A DNA stretch of 64,000 nucleotides. Origin: Acidobacteria bacterium AB60 (GTDB lineage: Bacteria > Acidobacteriota > Terriglobia > Terriglobales > Acidobacteriaceae). Position 1 is the stretch's first letter. The number at the start of each line of letters is the position of its first letter. Below the pieces are notes generated by a model. It made no database searches. It saw only the letters and a list, made by a program, of their open reading frames with translations, and had not been told where the DNA came from. The stretch is from NCBI GenBank assembly GCA_008682415.1, contig VANK01000015.1:87153-151152 (forward strand). The letters are read 5' to 3'. Position numbers and translations under genes: made by a program. Below, piece by piece: positions 8,144 to 17,167 of the stretch.

Positions 8144-10048
8144 TCATACGCGCAGCATTGCTTGGGGGGCGGGCTCGAAGGTGAGGCTGAGCACTGTGAT
8201 GTCGTCCTGCTGGCCGAACTGGCGGGCGGCTTCGGCGATCTGATGGGCTGATTGCGTGGCGAGGCCGCGGGCGCGCTCAAAGCCGAAGAGCTCGCGGTCC
8301 GGGCTCTGCGCTTCCACGACGCCATCGGAGAGAAAGGTGAGGATGTCTTCGGGCTGAAGCTGGACGCGTGCTTCGTGATACGCGGCTGCGGGGGTGAGGC
8401 CGAGGGGCAGGCCGCCTTCGAGGTCGAGTTCCGATCCGTTCCGGTAAGGCGGCAGGTGGCCGGCATTGGCGAGTGTCAAGACTCCGTCGGGGGAGAGGCG
8501 AGCGCAAAGACACGTGGTGAGGCCGCCAACGCCACTGGCGCACAGCACCTGATTCAGGTGGGCGAGGACGTGGGCCGGCGCGTGGTGTTCGTGGCCCTCG
8601 CTGGCGCCGAGCAGCATGCAGCCGGTCATGCCGGCGGCGGTGCCTTTGCCGCTCACGTCGCCGAGCAGGAGCCATTGGGTTCCGTCGGAGAGGACGCGGC
8701 AGCGGTAGAAGTCTCCGCCCACCTCCTGCGCGGGCAGAAATACTGCTTGCGCGCGGATCTGCGGCCCGGTGTCGATGTGGCTGGGCACGAGGATGCGCTG
8801 GATCTCCTGGGCGGCGAGCATCTCGGTAGCCAGAGCGGCGCGTTCGCGGCTCGTGTGGCGGATGCGCTGGATGAGGAGCAGCGTCATGGCGAAGACGACG
8901 GCGGCGATCGCGATGGAACGCACGGTCTGGAAGGTGAGGAAGTAGAACTGTCCGAGGGGCAACGGGGGAAACTGCGCCCCGAGGTAGAGCACATCCATCG
9001 CCATCCAGGAGGAGCAGACGGCGAACAGGACGAGCTGGGAGCGCGGGAGTTTGGTGATGGGCCAAAACGCGGCCAGGGGTGCGAAAGCGGTGATCACGTC
9101 GAGGGGGATGAGGATGTTTTGGCCCGCGGGCGCAACGTCGACCCAGTAACGCCAAACGTAAGCAGCGCGGAGGGGGAGAAACGGGACGACCACGAGCAGA
9201 GAGGAGTACACGATCTGGAACCAAAGCAGGCCGCGGAAGAGAGGGTTGATTTTGCGGCGGGTGAGGGCGAAGAAGAAGAGGATGTAGAAGATCTGGTCGG
9301 TGTTTCCGAGGGAGTAGAGGAGGTACTCCAGACGCGAGGGGAAGTGGACGGATGCGGTGACGAGGAACTCGGTGAAGCGAATGATGACGAGCCCGATCCA
9401 GGTGAGCGCGGTCCAGAGAAGCAGGAGCTGGGAGCGATCAAAGAGATAGAGAGCGAGGAAGAATAGGCCGGCGGTGGCCATGAGCGCGTTGCATACCCAG
9501 ATGATCCAGCGGGAGCGGACGGCGTTCCAGGTGGCTGCCTCGTAGCGATCGCGCAGCAGGTGGGGATCTCCCAAGGAGATGGAGGGCAGGGGCTGCTGGC
9601 CGTAGACGGTGGGCGAGAAAGAGATGCGGACGGCGAGCTGCAGGAGGCGGCCGCGGGCGGCGAGGGCCGGAGACGAGTACTGGTTGAGGATGCCTTCGGT
9701 GTGATCGCCGGTGCGCACGTTGCCGGTGCGGGCGAGGAACTGGCCATCGAGGTAGATCTCGTATGCCGCGTTGCCGGAGACCTGAAGGACGGGCTGGATA
9801 TCGAGGGCGAGTTCCGCCGGGTTGAGGGTGCAGCGAAGCCAGAACGAGGGCTCCTGAACGGTCTCCTCGCTCCACTGGGAGGCAGGCTGCCATGCGGACT
9901 CGTCGAGAGGGGCGGCGGCCCAGCGGACGTCGTCGCCTGGGCGGAAGACGCAATGTTCCGGTGCAACGAACGGCGCGGACTGGCCGCAGGCTGCCTGCGC
10001 AATTGCGAGGATCACGACCACAGGGGCGAGCAGCAGAAGTCTTTTCAT
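8144..10048 (-). CDS. SpoIIE/RsbU-type PP2C phosphatase with 7TMR-DISM-like membrane sensor
   Basis: A 634-residue membrane phosphatase. The order is: signal peptide (MKRLLLLAPVVVILAIAQA), a periplasmic strand-rich region to about residue 180, seven or eight hydrophobic helices to about residue 390, and a SpoIIE domain at 415-625. The phosphatase domain starts with the linker motif EIQRILVPS. It carries the metal-binding acids in GGDFY, GDVSGKG, LSDGVVE and DDITVL. Such enzymes dephosphorylate anti-anti-sigma factors, releasing a partner switch, so it likely turns an extracellular signal into a sigma-factor or anti-sigma response. No anti-sigma or STAS gene is adjacent. The ATG at 10048 is chosen because the upstream frame adds residues before a canonical signal peptide. 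Confidence 0.88.
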   Translation of the reverse strand: MKRLLLLAPVVVILAIAQAACGQSAPFVAPEHCVFRPGDDVRWAAAPLDESAWQPASQWSEETVQEPSFWLRCTLNPAELALDIQPVLQVSGNAAYEIYLDGQFLARTGNVRTGDHTEGILNQYSSPALAARGRLLQLAVRISFSPTVYGQQPLPSISLGDPHLLRDRYEAATWNAVRSRWIIWVCNALMATAGLFFLALYLFDRSQLLLLWTALTWIGLVIIRFTEFLVTASVHFPSRLEYLLYSLGNTDQIFYILFFFALTRRKINPLFRGLLWFQIVYSSLLVVVPFLPLRAAYVWRYWVDVAPAGQNILIPLDVITAFAPLAAFWPITKLPRSQLVLFAVCSSWMAMDVLYLGAQFPPLPLGQFYFLTFQTVRSIAIAAVVFAMTLLLIQRIRHTSRERAALATEMLAAQEIQRILVPSHIDTGPQIRAQAVFLPAQEVGGDFYRCRVLSDGTQWLLLGDVSGKGTAAGMTGCMLLGASEGHEHHAPAHVLAHLNQVLCASGVGGLTTCLCARLSPDGVLTLANAGHLPPYRNGSELDLEGGLPLGLTPAAAYHEARVQLQPEDILTFLSDGVVEAQSPDRELFGFERARGLATQSAHQIAEAARQFGQQDDITVLSLTFEPAPQAMLRV

Positions 10049-10115
10049 GAAAACTGGCGGCGCCTTCCGGGGGGTCAAGAAGAGGTGGGTTACCGGCAAT
10101 ATACAACATCAAGCA

Positions 10116-10198
10116 ATGGGGAATGGGGAATAGGGAATGGGGAAGACGGCAACGGGTGAAAAAGTGAAAGAAGTGATGGTGGGTTGAGCGGTTGAGCG
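10116..10198. repeat. GGGAATG and GTGAAAG quasi-tandem repeat
   Basis: Located between the divergent phosphatase and histidine-kinase genes. It starts with four near-copies of GGGGAAT(A/G) and changes into GGTGAAAAAGTGAAAGAAGTGATGG and GGTTGAGCGGTTGAGCG units. It resembles the block at 7922-8010. It occupies most of the intergenic region, so any promoter for the downstream kinase must overlap it or lie beside it. Confidence 0.5.
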
Positions 10199-10228
10199 CG
10201 CCCGGCATAATCAATTGGGGGCTGGTTG

Positions 10229-11641
10229 ATGATTACGTCATCTGAGTTGCGCGCGATTCCGGCATTTTCTGACCTGCCGGAGGACCAGATTGACTGGTTT
10301 CTCAGTCATGCGGAGGAGGCGTTTCTCGAGGCCGGATCGGCGTTTGTGCGGCAGGGCGATCCCGCGGACTGGATGTTCGTTTTTCTCGAAGGAATGTATC
10401 AATGGAGGGGCGAGTTCGGGGGCGACACGGTAGCGATTCCGGCGCAGGCGGGTGAAGTGAGCGGGGTGTTTCCTTTTTCCAGAATGAAGCAGTTTACCGT
10501 GTCCGGCGTCGCGATGACGGACGGACGGATTTTGAAGTTCCCTGCCGCGCGCCTTCCGGAACTGATCCAGAAGATGCCTGGATTGACGACGCGGCTTGTG
10601 GCCATGATGTCGGACCGGATTCGGGAGGGAACGCGGATCGAGCAGCAGCGGGACCGACTGGTTTCTCTGGGGAAGCTGGCGGCTGGATTCGCTCACGAAC
10701 TGAACAATCCGGCATCGGCGGCCAAGCGGGCGACGACCCAACTGGCGAAGGCGGTGGAGAAGATGCGCGCGGCGAACGCCATTCTGTGGCGGCAATCCGT
10801 GGAGGAGACGGTGAAGACGCGGATCGAGGCGGAAGAGGCTGCTGTGATGAGGTCCTGGGGGACGCATCAGGAGGGGGTGGCGCTCAGCGATCTGGAAGAT
10901 GCGCTGGATCGAACTCTGCGGGACCACGGCTTCGCCGATTCGTGGGAGCTGTCGGCGGCACTGGCGCGCGCCGGAATGCAACCGGCGACTCTCAGGGCGC
11001 TGCTCTCAGATCTCGAACGCGACACGGCGGTCCCGGCGATTGCGCGCATCGCGGCGGCCGCGGAGGTGTCGGTGCTTCTGGGGATGATCGAAAGCGGGAC
11101 GTCCCGTGTTTCGGATCTGATTCAAGTGGTGAAGGAGTATACGTACCTGGGACAGGCGCCGACGCAGTGCGTGGATCTGGTTGCGAGTGTAGAAACCACG
11201 CTTGCCGCACTGCCTCATCTTTTGCAGGCAGGAATCGAAGTGCGCCGCGACTACGCCAAAGATCCGGTTGAAGTGAATGGGGCGGGGACGGAGCTGAACC
11301 AGGTGTGGGCGAACCTGATTGAGAACGCGATTGAAGCCATGGCGGGAAGAGGCCAGCTTCGGCTACGGATCTCGCGCGAGGATCGCTTCGGGGTGGTGGA
11401 GATTGGGGACAGCGGCGCGGGAATCCCGGAGGCGGTGCGGCCTCACATCTTCGATCCATTTTTTACGACGAAGGGTGTGGGCGAGGGGACGGGGCTGGGA
11501 CTGAGCACCGTACAGACGATTGTGAGAAAGCACGGTGGCCACATGATGGTCGATAGCCGGCCCGGGGACACGCGGTTCCAAGTGTGGCTGCCACTGATGG
11601 CGGCCGCCGGGTCGGAGAGTTCCGAGGGAGTGGAGAGGTGA
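10229..11641 (+). CDS. Sensor histidine kinase with N-terminal cyclic-nucleotide-binding-like domain
   Basis: A 470-residue soluble kinase with no membrane helix. Residues 5-125 have the layout of a CRP-type nucleotide-binding barrel (FSDLPEDQIDWFLSHAEE, then the AGSAFVRQGDPADWMFVFLEG core). A linker leads to the H-box LGKLAAGFAHELNNP with phospho-acceptor His156. After a long helical insertion of about 120 residues come the N-box NLIENAIEAM, the G1 box GDSGAGIPE and the G2 box GTGLGLS. The H-box with HELNNP is of the NtrB/ZraS-like type. It should autophosphorylate in response to an internal ligand. No response regulator is adjacent, so it is an orphan here. The ATG at 10229 is chosen over the TTG directly before it. 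Confidence 0.87.
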   Translation: MITSSELRAIPAFSDLPEDQIDWFLSHAEEAFLEAGSAFVRQGDPADWMFVFLEGMYQWRGEFGGDTVAIPAQAGEVSGVFPFSRMKQFTVSGVAMTDGRILKFPAARLPELIQKMPGLTTRLVAMMSDRIREGTRIEQQRDRLVSLGKLAAGFAHELNNPASAAKRATTQLAKAVEKMRAANAILWRQSVEETVKTRIEAEEAAVMRSWGTHQEGVALSDLEDALDRTLRDHGFADSWELSAALARAGMQPATLRALLSDLERDTAVPAIARIAAAAEVSVLLGMIESGTSRVSDLIQVVKEYTYLGQAPTQCVDLVASVETTLAALPHLLQAGIEVRRDYAKDPVEVNGAGTELNQVWANLIENAIEAMAGRGQLRLRISREDRFGVVEIGDSGAGIPEAVRPHIFDPFFTTKGVGEGTGLGLSTVQTIVRKHGGHMMVDSRPGDTRFQVWLPLMAAAGSESSEGVER

Positions 11642-12054
11642 AGAAGCGGAAGAAGAGTCCCGGCCCGGCAGACCTCGGTTGAGGGACGCCTGTGAGAGTT
11701 GAGAATCAGTAACAGAGCGAGCCATCATCGCTGGTCTCCAAAGGAGAGAGACGGAGAGCACCTTCAGTTTGATGGAGGTGTGGCGGAGTTCCTGGCCAGG
11801 CGCGTTTCCATCCGGCCCTCCGTTTCCATCGAAGGGTGGAATTATCGTCCCATCGATGATCCGAGGTTCCACTCCACCGAATGCATGTAGGTGAAGTTCG
11901 GGTCGGGCGGTTAGGTTGGGCGTAATCTTCCCCATCGTGTTTGTCCGCCTCGCACGCGGACCGCGAATGTTCCAAGGAAATCAGAACAAACACGAACTTC
12001 CGGTTGGTTGTGGGAAATGCAGGCGCGCAGCGCGCTTGGCTCGGGTGCGCTTAT
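11642..12054. other. Intergenic region upstream of TonB receptor gene
   Basis: I see no gene here that I can support. It opens with a short purine-rich GTGAAGAAGCGGAAGAAG block. At 11945-12000 AT-richer sequence follows. The frame of the TonB receptor stays open back to 11916, but that part lacks a signal peptide and is best read as leader. Confidence 0.4.
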
Positions 12055-12059
12055 GGAGG
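12055..12059 (+). promoter_or_regulatory. Ribosome-binding site GGAGG fixing the TonB receptor start
   Basis: GGAGG lies six bases before the ATG at 12066. That ATG is followed by a short basic segment and a hydrophobic signal sequence, so it is preferred over the in-frame start 50 codons upstream. Confidence 0.75.
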
Positions 12060-12065
12060 TCGGTG

Positions 12066-15000
12066 ATGTTCCGAAGGATGGCAGTTCTCTGGATGTGTTG
12101 GGCGGCGATGGTGATGGTAGCCGTGACGCAGAACAACTACGCGGTGGTGCGCGGTGCGGTGACCGATCCGCACCGGAAGGCGGTGGTGGGGGCACATATT
12201 CATATTGTTTCCGCGGAGACGAGTGCGGGGCGCGAGGTGACCTCGAACGAATCGGGGCTGTACGAGATCGCGGGACTGCAGCCCGGCGCGTACACCCTGA
12301 CGGTGAATAGCACGGGCTTCAGCCAGGTAAGTGAAGGCATTCACCTGGAGGTAGGCCAGCAGGCGACGTTGGATTTTGCCCTGCAGGTGGGAAGCCAGGA
12401 GCAGACAGTCGAGGTGACCGCGTCCACGGAGGTGCTGAAGACGCAGGACTCGAGCGTGGGGGCGGTGGTGGAGAAGCACTCGGTGGATTCACTGCCATTG
12501 AATGGCCGCATGCTGATTGACCTGGTGATGACGGTGCCGGGCGCGCACTTGAGCCACGGGGCAGCCTCCGGAGACATGAGCGCGCTGTACTGGAGGCCGG
12601 GGCAGCGTTCGGCTGTGTCGATTGGCGGCAGCCGGCCGAATGCGAACTACTTTCTGCTGGATGGCGCGACGAACACCGATCCGACGTTCAATGCGCAGAA
12701 CCTGTCGCCTTCGCCGGACGATGTGCAGGAGTTCCAGGTACAGACGAGCAGCTACTCCGCCGATATGGGAGGCGCGGGCGGCGGCCAGATCAATATTGTG
12801 ACGCGCTCCGGCACGGGGACGGTGCATGGGACGGTGTACGAGTATCTGCGCAACGGTGCGATGGATGCGCACAGCTTCAATCAGATGGGGAATGCGAATT
12901 TCCTGATCCAGAACAACTTTGGGGGCGCGGTGGGTGGGCCTTTGAAGCGTCACGGGAAGACGTACTTCTTTATGAACTACGAGGCGCTGCGGCACGTGGA
13001 GACGATGGTGATGATCGACACCGTCCCCACTGCGGAGGAGATGGCGGGGGACTTCAGCGACAGCGGCGTCGATATCTACGATCCCAATACGACGCAGGCC
13101 AATCCCGCATACAATCCGAGCCTGCCGGTGAGCGCGTCGAACCCGCAATACATCCGGCAGCAGTTCTCATACAACGGGAAGCTGAATGTGATTCCGCCGG
13201 ACCGCATTACGCATGCGGCACAAGTGATGTTGAACCAGTACGTGCCGCAGCCCAACACGATGGGCATGGGCAACATGACGATGATGGGACAGCCGACGGT
13301 GATCGGGGCGGGGAACGACGCCAACAACTACATGGATGAGCGTAAGGAGCACATGTTCAACGACCAGGGAACGGTGCGTGTGGACCACAGCTTTGCGAAC
13401 GGAGATACGGCGTTCTTCCGCTACTCGATCGGCAGCGAGCATGGGTTTATGCCGCAGATGCTTCCCGGTTTCGGGCTGAACCACAACAATCTTGCGCAGC
13501 AGAGCGTGCTGGCGTGGAGTCATACGATCTCGCAGAGCGTGGTGAATGCAGCGACGCTGGCGGTATCGCGGCTGGCGATGACGCACACGACGGAGAGCGC
13601 ATACAAGAACGACATCATCGCGCAGCTAGGCATTGGCGGACTGGTTGGTTATCCGAGCCAGTGGGGCGCGCCGTATTTCAGCGTGCAGGGCTACTCGGTG
13701 TTTGGCGACAACTGGCTGGCGACACCGATGGCGGTGTGGGACACGATTATCGAAGGGCGGGATGCCGTGAACTGGCAGGTGGGACGGCACAGCCTGAAGT
13801 TTGGCGGGGGGTACCAGGATTTCATCTGGCCGATGTGGGCGTACGTGCAGTCGCGCGGGTTCTACCAGTTCACCAACGGGTTTACCACGCAGTATGCGTT
13901 CAACGATGGCAGCACGGGGTCAGCGCTGGCCAGCTTCATGCTGGGATTGCCCTCGGTCCGCCAGGCTCAGACGGGGGGCACGCCGCGCATGCAGCTGCGC
14001 CAGTGGAGCATGCACGGCTATGGGCAGGACGCGTGGCGCGCAACGCCGACCACGACGATCAACTACGGGCTGCGATATGAATATCAGGCTCCGCTGCACG
14101 ACCTGGATTTTACGAACAGCAACATCGCGATCAGCAACAGCGGCGTACCGCAGATTTTTATCGGCGGGCAGGCGGGTTACCCGAGCGGGCTGATGTACGC
14201 CAACCATCTGCGCTTTGCGCCGCGCGTTGGATTTGCACAGGTGGTGAGCCGGCTGGGCGTGGTGCTGCACGGTGCTTACGGCATCTTTTATACGCCGGTG
14301 GATATGAACACATGGTGCAACCAGCGCCATAATGTGCCCCTGATCTTTCCGCAGACGAGCCAGAGCAATCCTTTTCTGCCCAGCATCACCTCGTTGAACT
14401 TTCCGTCGCCGGTGCTGGGTACAACCGTGACGAGCTACACGGCACTGCAACTGCATGCGCCCCCGCAGTATATCCAGCAGTGGAGCTTCTCGATCGAAAA
14501 GCAAGTGGGGGCGGAGACGACGCTCGAAGCGGGCTACCTCGGGGCACGCGGTTTCCATTTGCAACGCGCGCATTTGATCAACAATGCGCAACCAGGGCCG
14601 GGACTGATTCAGCCGCGGCGTCCGTTCCCGAAGGTGAGCTTTGTGGCGAACACGACCTTCCCGGAGTGGGTGAAGGTGGCGAGCAGCGCGCAGCCCATCA
14701 GTACTCTGAACCTGCTGGAGAACACGGCGCAGAGCTGGTACGACGCCGGTTATGTGAACGCGCGGCGGCGCTTCGCGCATGGGCTCAGCTTCCTGGCGAA
14801 CTACACGTTTGCCAAGGCGCTGGACAATGCGCCGGACTTCCGCTCGCCGATGTTCGAGCCGGCAACGCCGCAGAACAACAGCGATCTGGCTGCGGAGAAG
14901 GGTCCAGGATGCGATGTGCGCCACCGGTTCGCGACGTCGATTGTGTACAGTCCGGCGGCGTTGCAGGCGAATGCACTGACGCGCGCACTAACCCGTGATT

Positions 15001-15449
15001 GGCGCGGGTCCCTTACCTTTCAGGCGCAGACCGGATATCCAATGACGATCAATGTGTTTGGGGACACGGCCAACGCTGGAGTGGTTGTGGGGGAGAACCC
15101 GATTCGGGCGAACCTTACGGGCAAAGCCGTGTTTGGAACAGGGACGCACAATGCAACGACGTGGTTCGACCCCGCAGCCTTTGCGGCTCCGCCGGCGTAT
15201 ACCTTCGGCAACTCGTCGCGGAATTCGGTGTATGGCCCAGGCACGCAAACGATGGACTTCGGATTGGTGCGGGTCTTCGGGTTTGTGGAGAAATCGCACC
15301 TGGAAACCCGCGCGGAGTTCTTCAACCTGTTGAATCACACGAATCTGGGCACGCCGAATCGTTTTGTGAATACGTCTAGCTTCGGAAGCATAACGGAGGC
15401 GTCGACTCCGGGAAGGGAGATTCAGTTGAGCGCACGGCTGAGCTTTTGA
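12066..15449 (+). CDS. Oar-like TonB-dependent outer-membrane receptor with carboxypeptidase-regulatory domain
   Basis: An outer-membrane protein of 1,127 residues. After the signal peptide (MFRRMAVLWMCWAAMVMVAVTQ) comes a CarboxypepD_reg/CnaB-like domain at about 25-105 (VRGAVTDPHRKAVVGAHIHI). A TonB plug region follows at about 120-240 (VVEKHSVDSLPLNGR). The rest is a large beta barrel that ends in a strand with terminal Phe (QLSARLSF), the signature read by the BAM machinery. Its length, Oar-like order and paucity of a classic TonB box match the large receptor family that is expanded in Acidobacteria and thought to import plant or microbial oligomers. No substrate-binding or SusD-like partner is adjacent, so the ligand is unknown. 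The gene is not in an obvious operon. Confidence 0.93.
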   Translation: MFRRMAVLWMCWAAMVMVAVTQNNYAVVRGAVTDPHRKAVVGAHIHIVSAETSAGREVTSNESGLYEIAGLQPGAYTLTVNSTGFSQVSEGIHLEVGQQATLDFALQVGSQEQTVEVTASTEVLKTQDSSVGAVVEKHSVDSLPLNGRMLIDLVMTVPGAHLSHGAASGDMSALYWRPGQRSAVSIGGSRPNANYFLLDGATNTDPTFNAQNLSPSPDDVQEFQVQTSSYSADMGGAGGGQINIVTRSGTGTVHGTVYEYLRNGAMDAHSFNQMGNANFLIQNNFGGAVGGPLKRHGKTYFFMNYEALRHVETMVMIDTVPTAEEMAGDFSDSGVDIYDPNTTQANPAYNPSLPVSASNPQYIRQQFSYNGKLNVIPPDRITHAAQVMLNQYVPQPNTMGMGNMTMMGQPTVIGAGNDANNYMDERKEHMFNDQGTVRVDHSFANGDTAFFRYSIGSEHGFMPQMLPGFGLNHNNLAQQSVLAWSHTISQSVVNAATLAVSRLAMTHTTESAYKNDIIAQLGIGGLVGYPSQWGAPYFSVQGYSVFGDNWLATPMAVWDTIIEGRDAVNWQVGRHSLKFGGGYQDFIWPMWAYVQSRGFYQFTNGFTTQYAFNDGSTGSALASFMLGLPSVRQAQTGGTPRMQLRQWSMHGYGQDAWRATPTTTINYGLRYEYQAPLHDLDFTNSNIAISNSGVPQIFIGGQAGYPSGLMYANHLRFAPRVGFAQVVSRLGVVLHGAYGIFYTPVDMNTWCNQRHNVPLIFPQTSQSNPFLPSITSLNFPSPVLGTTVTSYTALQLHAPPQYIQQWSFSIEKQVGAETTLEAGYLGARGFHLQRAHLINNAQPGPGLIQPRRPFPKVSFVANTTFPEWVKVASSAQPISTLNLLENTAQSWYDAGYVNARRRFAHGLSFLANYTFAKALDNAPDFRSPMFEPATPQNNSDLAAEKGPGCDVRHRFATSIVYSPAALQANALTRALTRDWRGSLTFQAQTGYPMTINVFGDTANAGVVVGENPIRANLTGKAVFGTGTHNATTWFDPAAFAAPPAYTFGNSSRNSVYGPGTQTMDFGLVRVFGFVEKSHLETRAEFFNLLNHTNLGTPNRFVNTSSFGSITEASTPGREIQLSARLSF

Positions 15450-15528
15450 AAAGCGGATGGAGAGAGGCTGAGGGTTTAATGGACTAACGGGCGCCGGCTT
15501 GAGGCGCTCCTTTGCGGCATCTGCGCTC

Positions 15529-15855
15529 TTAGTCGGGGCGCTTGTCCATCCGGATCTCGCTGACCTGGATCACCGGCGCGATATTGGTGTATTTGGGAAT
15601 GTCGTTCTGCAGGACATCGGCATGCGGCAAGAAGGCGCTGGTGAACGCCTCGACCGTGTCACAGGTGAAGTTGCAGATGGCGGTGAACGGAGGCTGCTGC
15701 TGGGGAGTTCCGCCCAGGATGCCGATGTCGACGGACACTGCCTTCACCGCGCTGCCCAGGAGCCCGATCGCCAGCGGCATATGCGTGTTGAGGTAGTAGT
15801 CCACGTCAAAGTGGCTCTCGGGGCTGCTCGGATAGAAGATGGAAACCTTGACCAT
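15529..15855 (-). CDS. EthD-family protein
   Basis: A 108-residue protein beginning MVKVSIFYPSS. The segment DVDYYLNTHMPLAIGLLG is the core of the EthD family, dimeric alpha-beta barrels linked to oxidative degradation of ethers and related compounds, though most members have no proven reaction. The C-terminal half, FTAICNFTCDTVEAFTSAF, fits the family's second strand-helix unit. The start at 15855 follows a GGGAGGT placed almost directly before the ATG; the frame stays open further upstream, but that part has no family similarity. It is divergent from the aldo/keto reductase gene, 152 bp away, so the two may share a control region. Confidence 0.75.
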   Translation of the reverse strand: MVKVSIFYPSSPESHFDVDYYLNTHMPLAIGLLGSAVKAVSVDIGILGGTPQQQPPFTAICNFTCDTVEAFTSAFLPHADVLQNDIPKYTNIAPVIQVSEIRMDKRPD

Positions 15856-16007
15856 ACCTCCCAGCTTACGCGTGACACCCGCGAGGGTTGGGCCAGGATG
15901 CGGGACCGGTCCGGTGGCAGGCGGGAGGAGTTGGTTGGCCGCGGGAAATTCATCTCTGGTAATATCCGGGCATCCGGCTCGGCGCGGGTTGAGCCGCGGA
16001 GGTCGAG

Positions 16008-16898
16008 ATGAGTGCAACGACACGGCGCAGTTTTCTGAAGACGGGATTGGCTGCCGGAGCGATGGCGACGGTAGGCACGCTTCCCCTGGCCGCGGCCAAG
16101 CGGACCGCCACGGACACGGTGGTGCTGGGGAAGTCGAACCTGGCGGTCACGCGGCTGGCCTTTGGGACCGGAACGGACAGCGGGGCGGTGCAAGCGGCGC
16201 TGGGACAGAAGGAGTTCACGCGCCAGGTTCGCTACGCGTACGACCGCGGCATCCGGTTCTTTGAGACGGCGGAGGCGTACCAGACGCCGGCGATGTTGGG
16301 CGAGGCGCTGAAGGGGCTTCCGCGCGACAGCTACCAGCTGATGACCAAGGTGACGACGTTCCACGAGGGAGTGAAACCGCAGGAGAAGTTCGACGATCTG
16401 CGACGGATCTCGCAGACGCAGTATTTCGACATCATGCTGCTGCACTGGCAGCACACGCCGGACTGGCCGGAGACGACGAAGCGCTGGCAGGAGGGGATCC
16501 TGGAGGCGCAGCAGAGGAAGGTTATTCGCACGCATGGGGCGAGCGTGCATGGGCTGCCGGCGCTGCGGCAGATGCCGGGCACTAACTGGCTTGAGGTGGG
16601 GCTGATCCGCATCAACCACAACGGGGCGCGGATGGACGGGCCGACGTATGACGACCGCAACTATCCGGACCACGTGACGGAGGTGGTGGATCATATCCAC
16701 ACCCTGAAGAAGGAAGGGCTGGGCGTGATCGGGATGAAGCTGTGCGGCGGGGGGCAGTTTGTGAACAGCCACGATGACCGCGTTAAGGCGATGCGGTTCG
16801 CGTTCCAGAATGCGGGGGTGGACTGCGCGACCGTAGGGTTCAAGAGCACGCAGGAGATCGACGAGGCGATTACGAATATGAATCTGGCGCTGGCGTGA
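16008..16898 (+). CDS. Tat-exported aldo/keto reductase
   Basis: A 296-residue NAD(P)H-dependent oxidoreductase. The N-terminus has a twin-arginine signal (TTRRSFLKTGLAAGA), so the folded protein is probably exported to the periplasm. The barrel follows: KSNLAVTRLAFGTG, then GIRFFETAEAYQ, LMTKV and LLHWQH. Family members normally have Asp in the FFDTA position of the catalytic tetrad; here it is Glu. Tyr, Lys and His are present at the expected places. The substrate is unknown. The ATG at 16008 follows GGAGG by six bases. A GTGAAG-type repeat and a strong hairpin terminator follow the stop. Confidence 0.88.
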   Translation: MSATTRRSFLKTGLAAGAMATVGTLPLAAAKRTATDTVVLGKSNLAVTRLAFGTGTDSGAVQAALGQKEFTRQVRYAYDRGIRFFETAEAYQTPAMLGEALKGLPRDSYQLMTKVTTFHEGVKPQEKFDDLRRISQTQYFDIMLLHWQHTPDWPETTKRWQEGILEAQQRKVIRTHGASVHGLPALRQMPGTNWLEVGLIRINHNGARMDGPTYDDRNYPDHVTEVVDHIHTLKKEGLGVIGMKLCGGGQFVNSHDDRVKAMRFAFQNAGVDCATVGFKSTQEIDEAITNMNLALA

Positions 16899-16906
16899 GG
16901 GGTGCG

Positions 16907-16970
16907 GGTGAAGAGGTGAATTGGTGATGGAGTGATGAGGTGATGAGTGAATCGGTGAAGAAGTGAATTG
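16907..16970. repeat. GTGAAG/GTGATGAG quasi-tandem repeat after the aldo/keto reductase
   Basis: Irregular units such as GGTGAAGAGGTGAATTGGTGA and GGAGTGATGAGGTGATGAG run from eight bases after the reductase stop to the start of the terminator hairpin. They have the same flavour as the block at 7922-8010, which also follows a stop codon. Confidence 0.55.
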
Positions 16971-16971
16971 A

Positions 16972-16992
16972 GGCCCGCGGAGTGCGCGGGCC
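16972..16992 (+). terminator. Rho-independent terminator of the aldo/keto reductase gene
   Basis: An eight-base-pair GC stem (GGCCCGCG and CGCGGGCC) with a five-base loop, followed by TTCTTC. The U-run is short, but the stem is strong. Confidence 0.65.
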
Positions 16993-17043
16993 TTCTTCGT
17001 TGCTGTGTTTGCCGGTTCGCTCGGGGCGTGCCCGCGAACCGCC

Positions 17044-17136
17044 CCCGGCTAAAGCCGGGCCTCCTCACTCGGTGCATTCAGTGGCTTAAAAGCCCTGCCC
17101 CCTTGGTTGGCACCTCCGTTTCTGGTGAAACGGAGG
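17044..17136. repeat. Two intergenic hairpins (GGCTAAAGCC-type and CCTCCGTTTC)
   Basis: CCCGGCT and AGCCGGG form a seven-pair stem with an AA loop at 17044-17059. CCTCCGTTTC, TGGT and GAAACGGAGG form a ten-pair stem at 17113-17136. A GGCTAAAGCC-like core is also found at about 21023-21034. They lie between the convergent reductase and transaldolase genes and look like parts of a dispersed intergenic element. Confidence 0.45.
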
Positions 17137-17167
17137 GGGCGTCAGCCAGCCTTCTTTGCAAAACGAA

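Noticed and set aside
11699..11993. Small open frames between the kinase and TonB receptor genes
   Set aside because: No ribosome site, no signal or domain, and frames overlap on both strands; treated as non-coding.
11916..12065. 50-codon N-terminal extension of the TonB receptor
   Set aside because: A GGAGG and a proper signal peptide mark the ATG at 12066; the extension is Arg-rich and would disrupt export.
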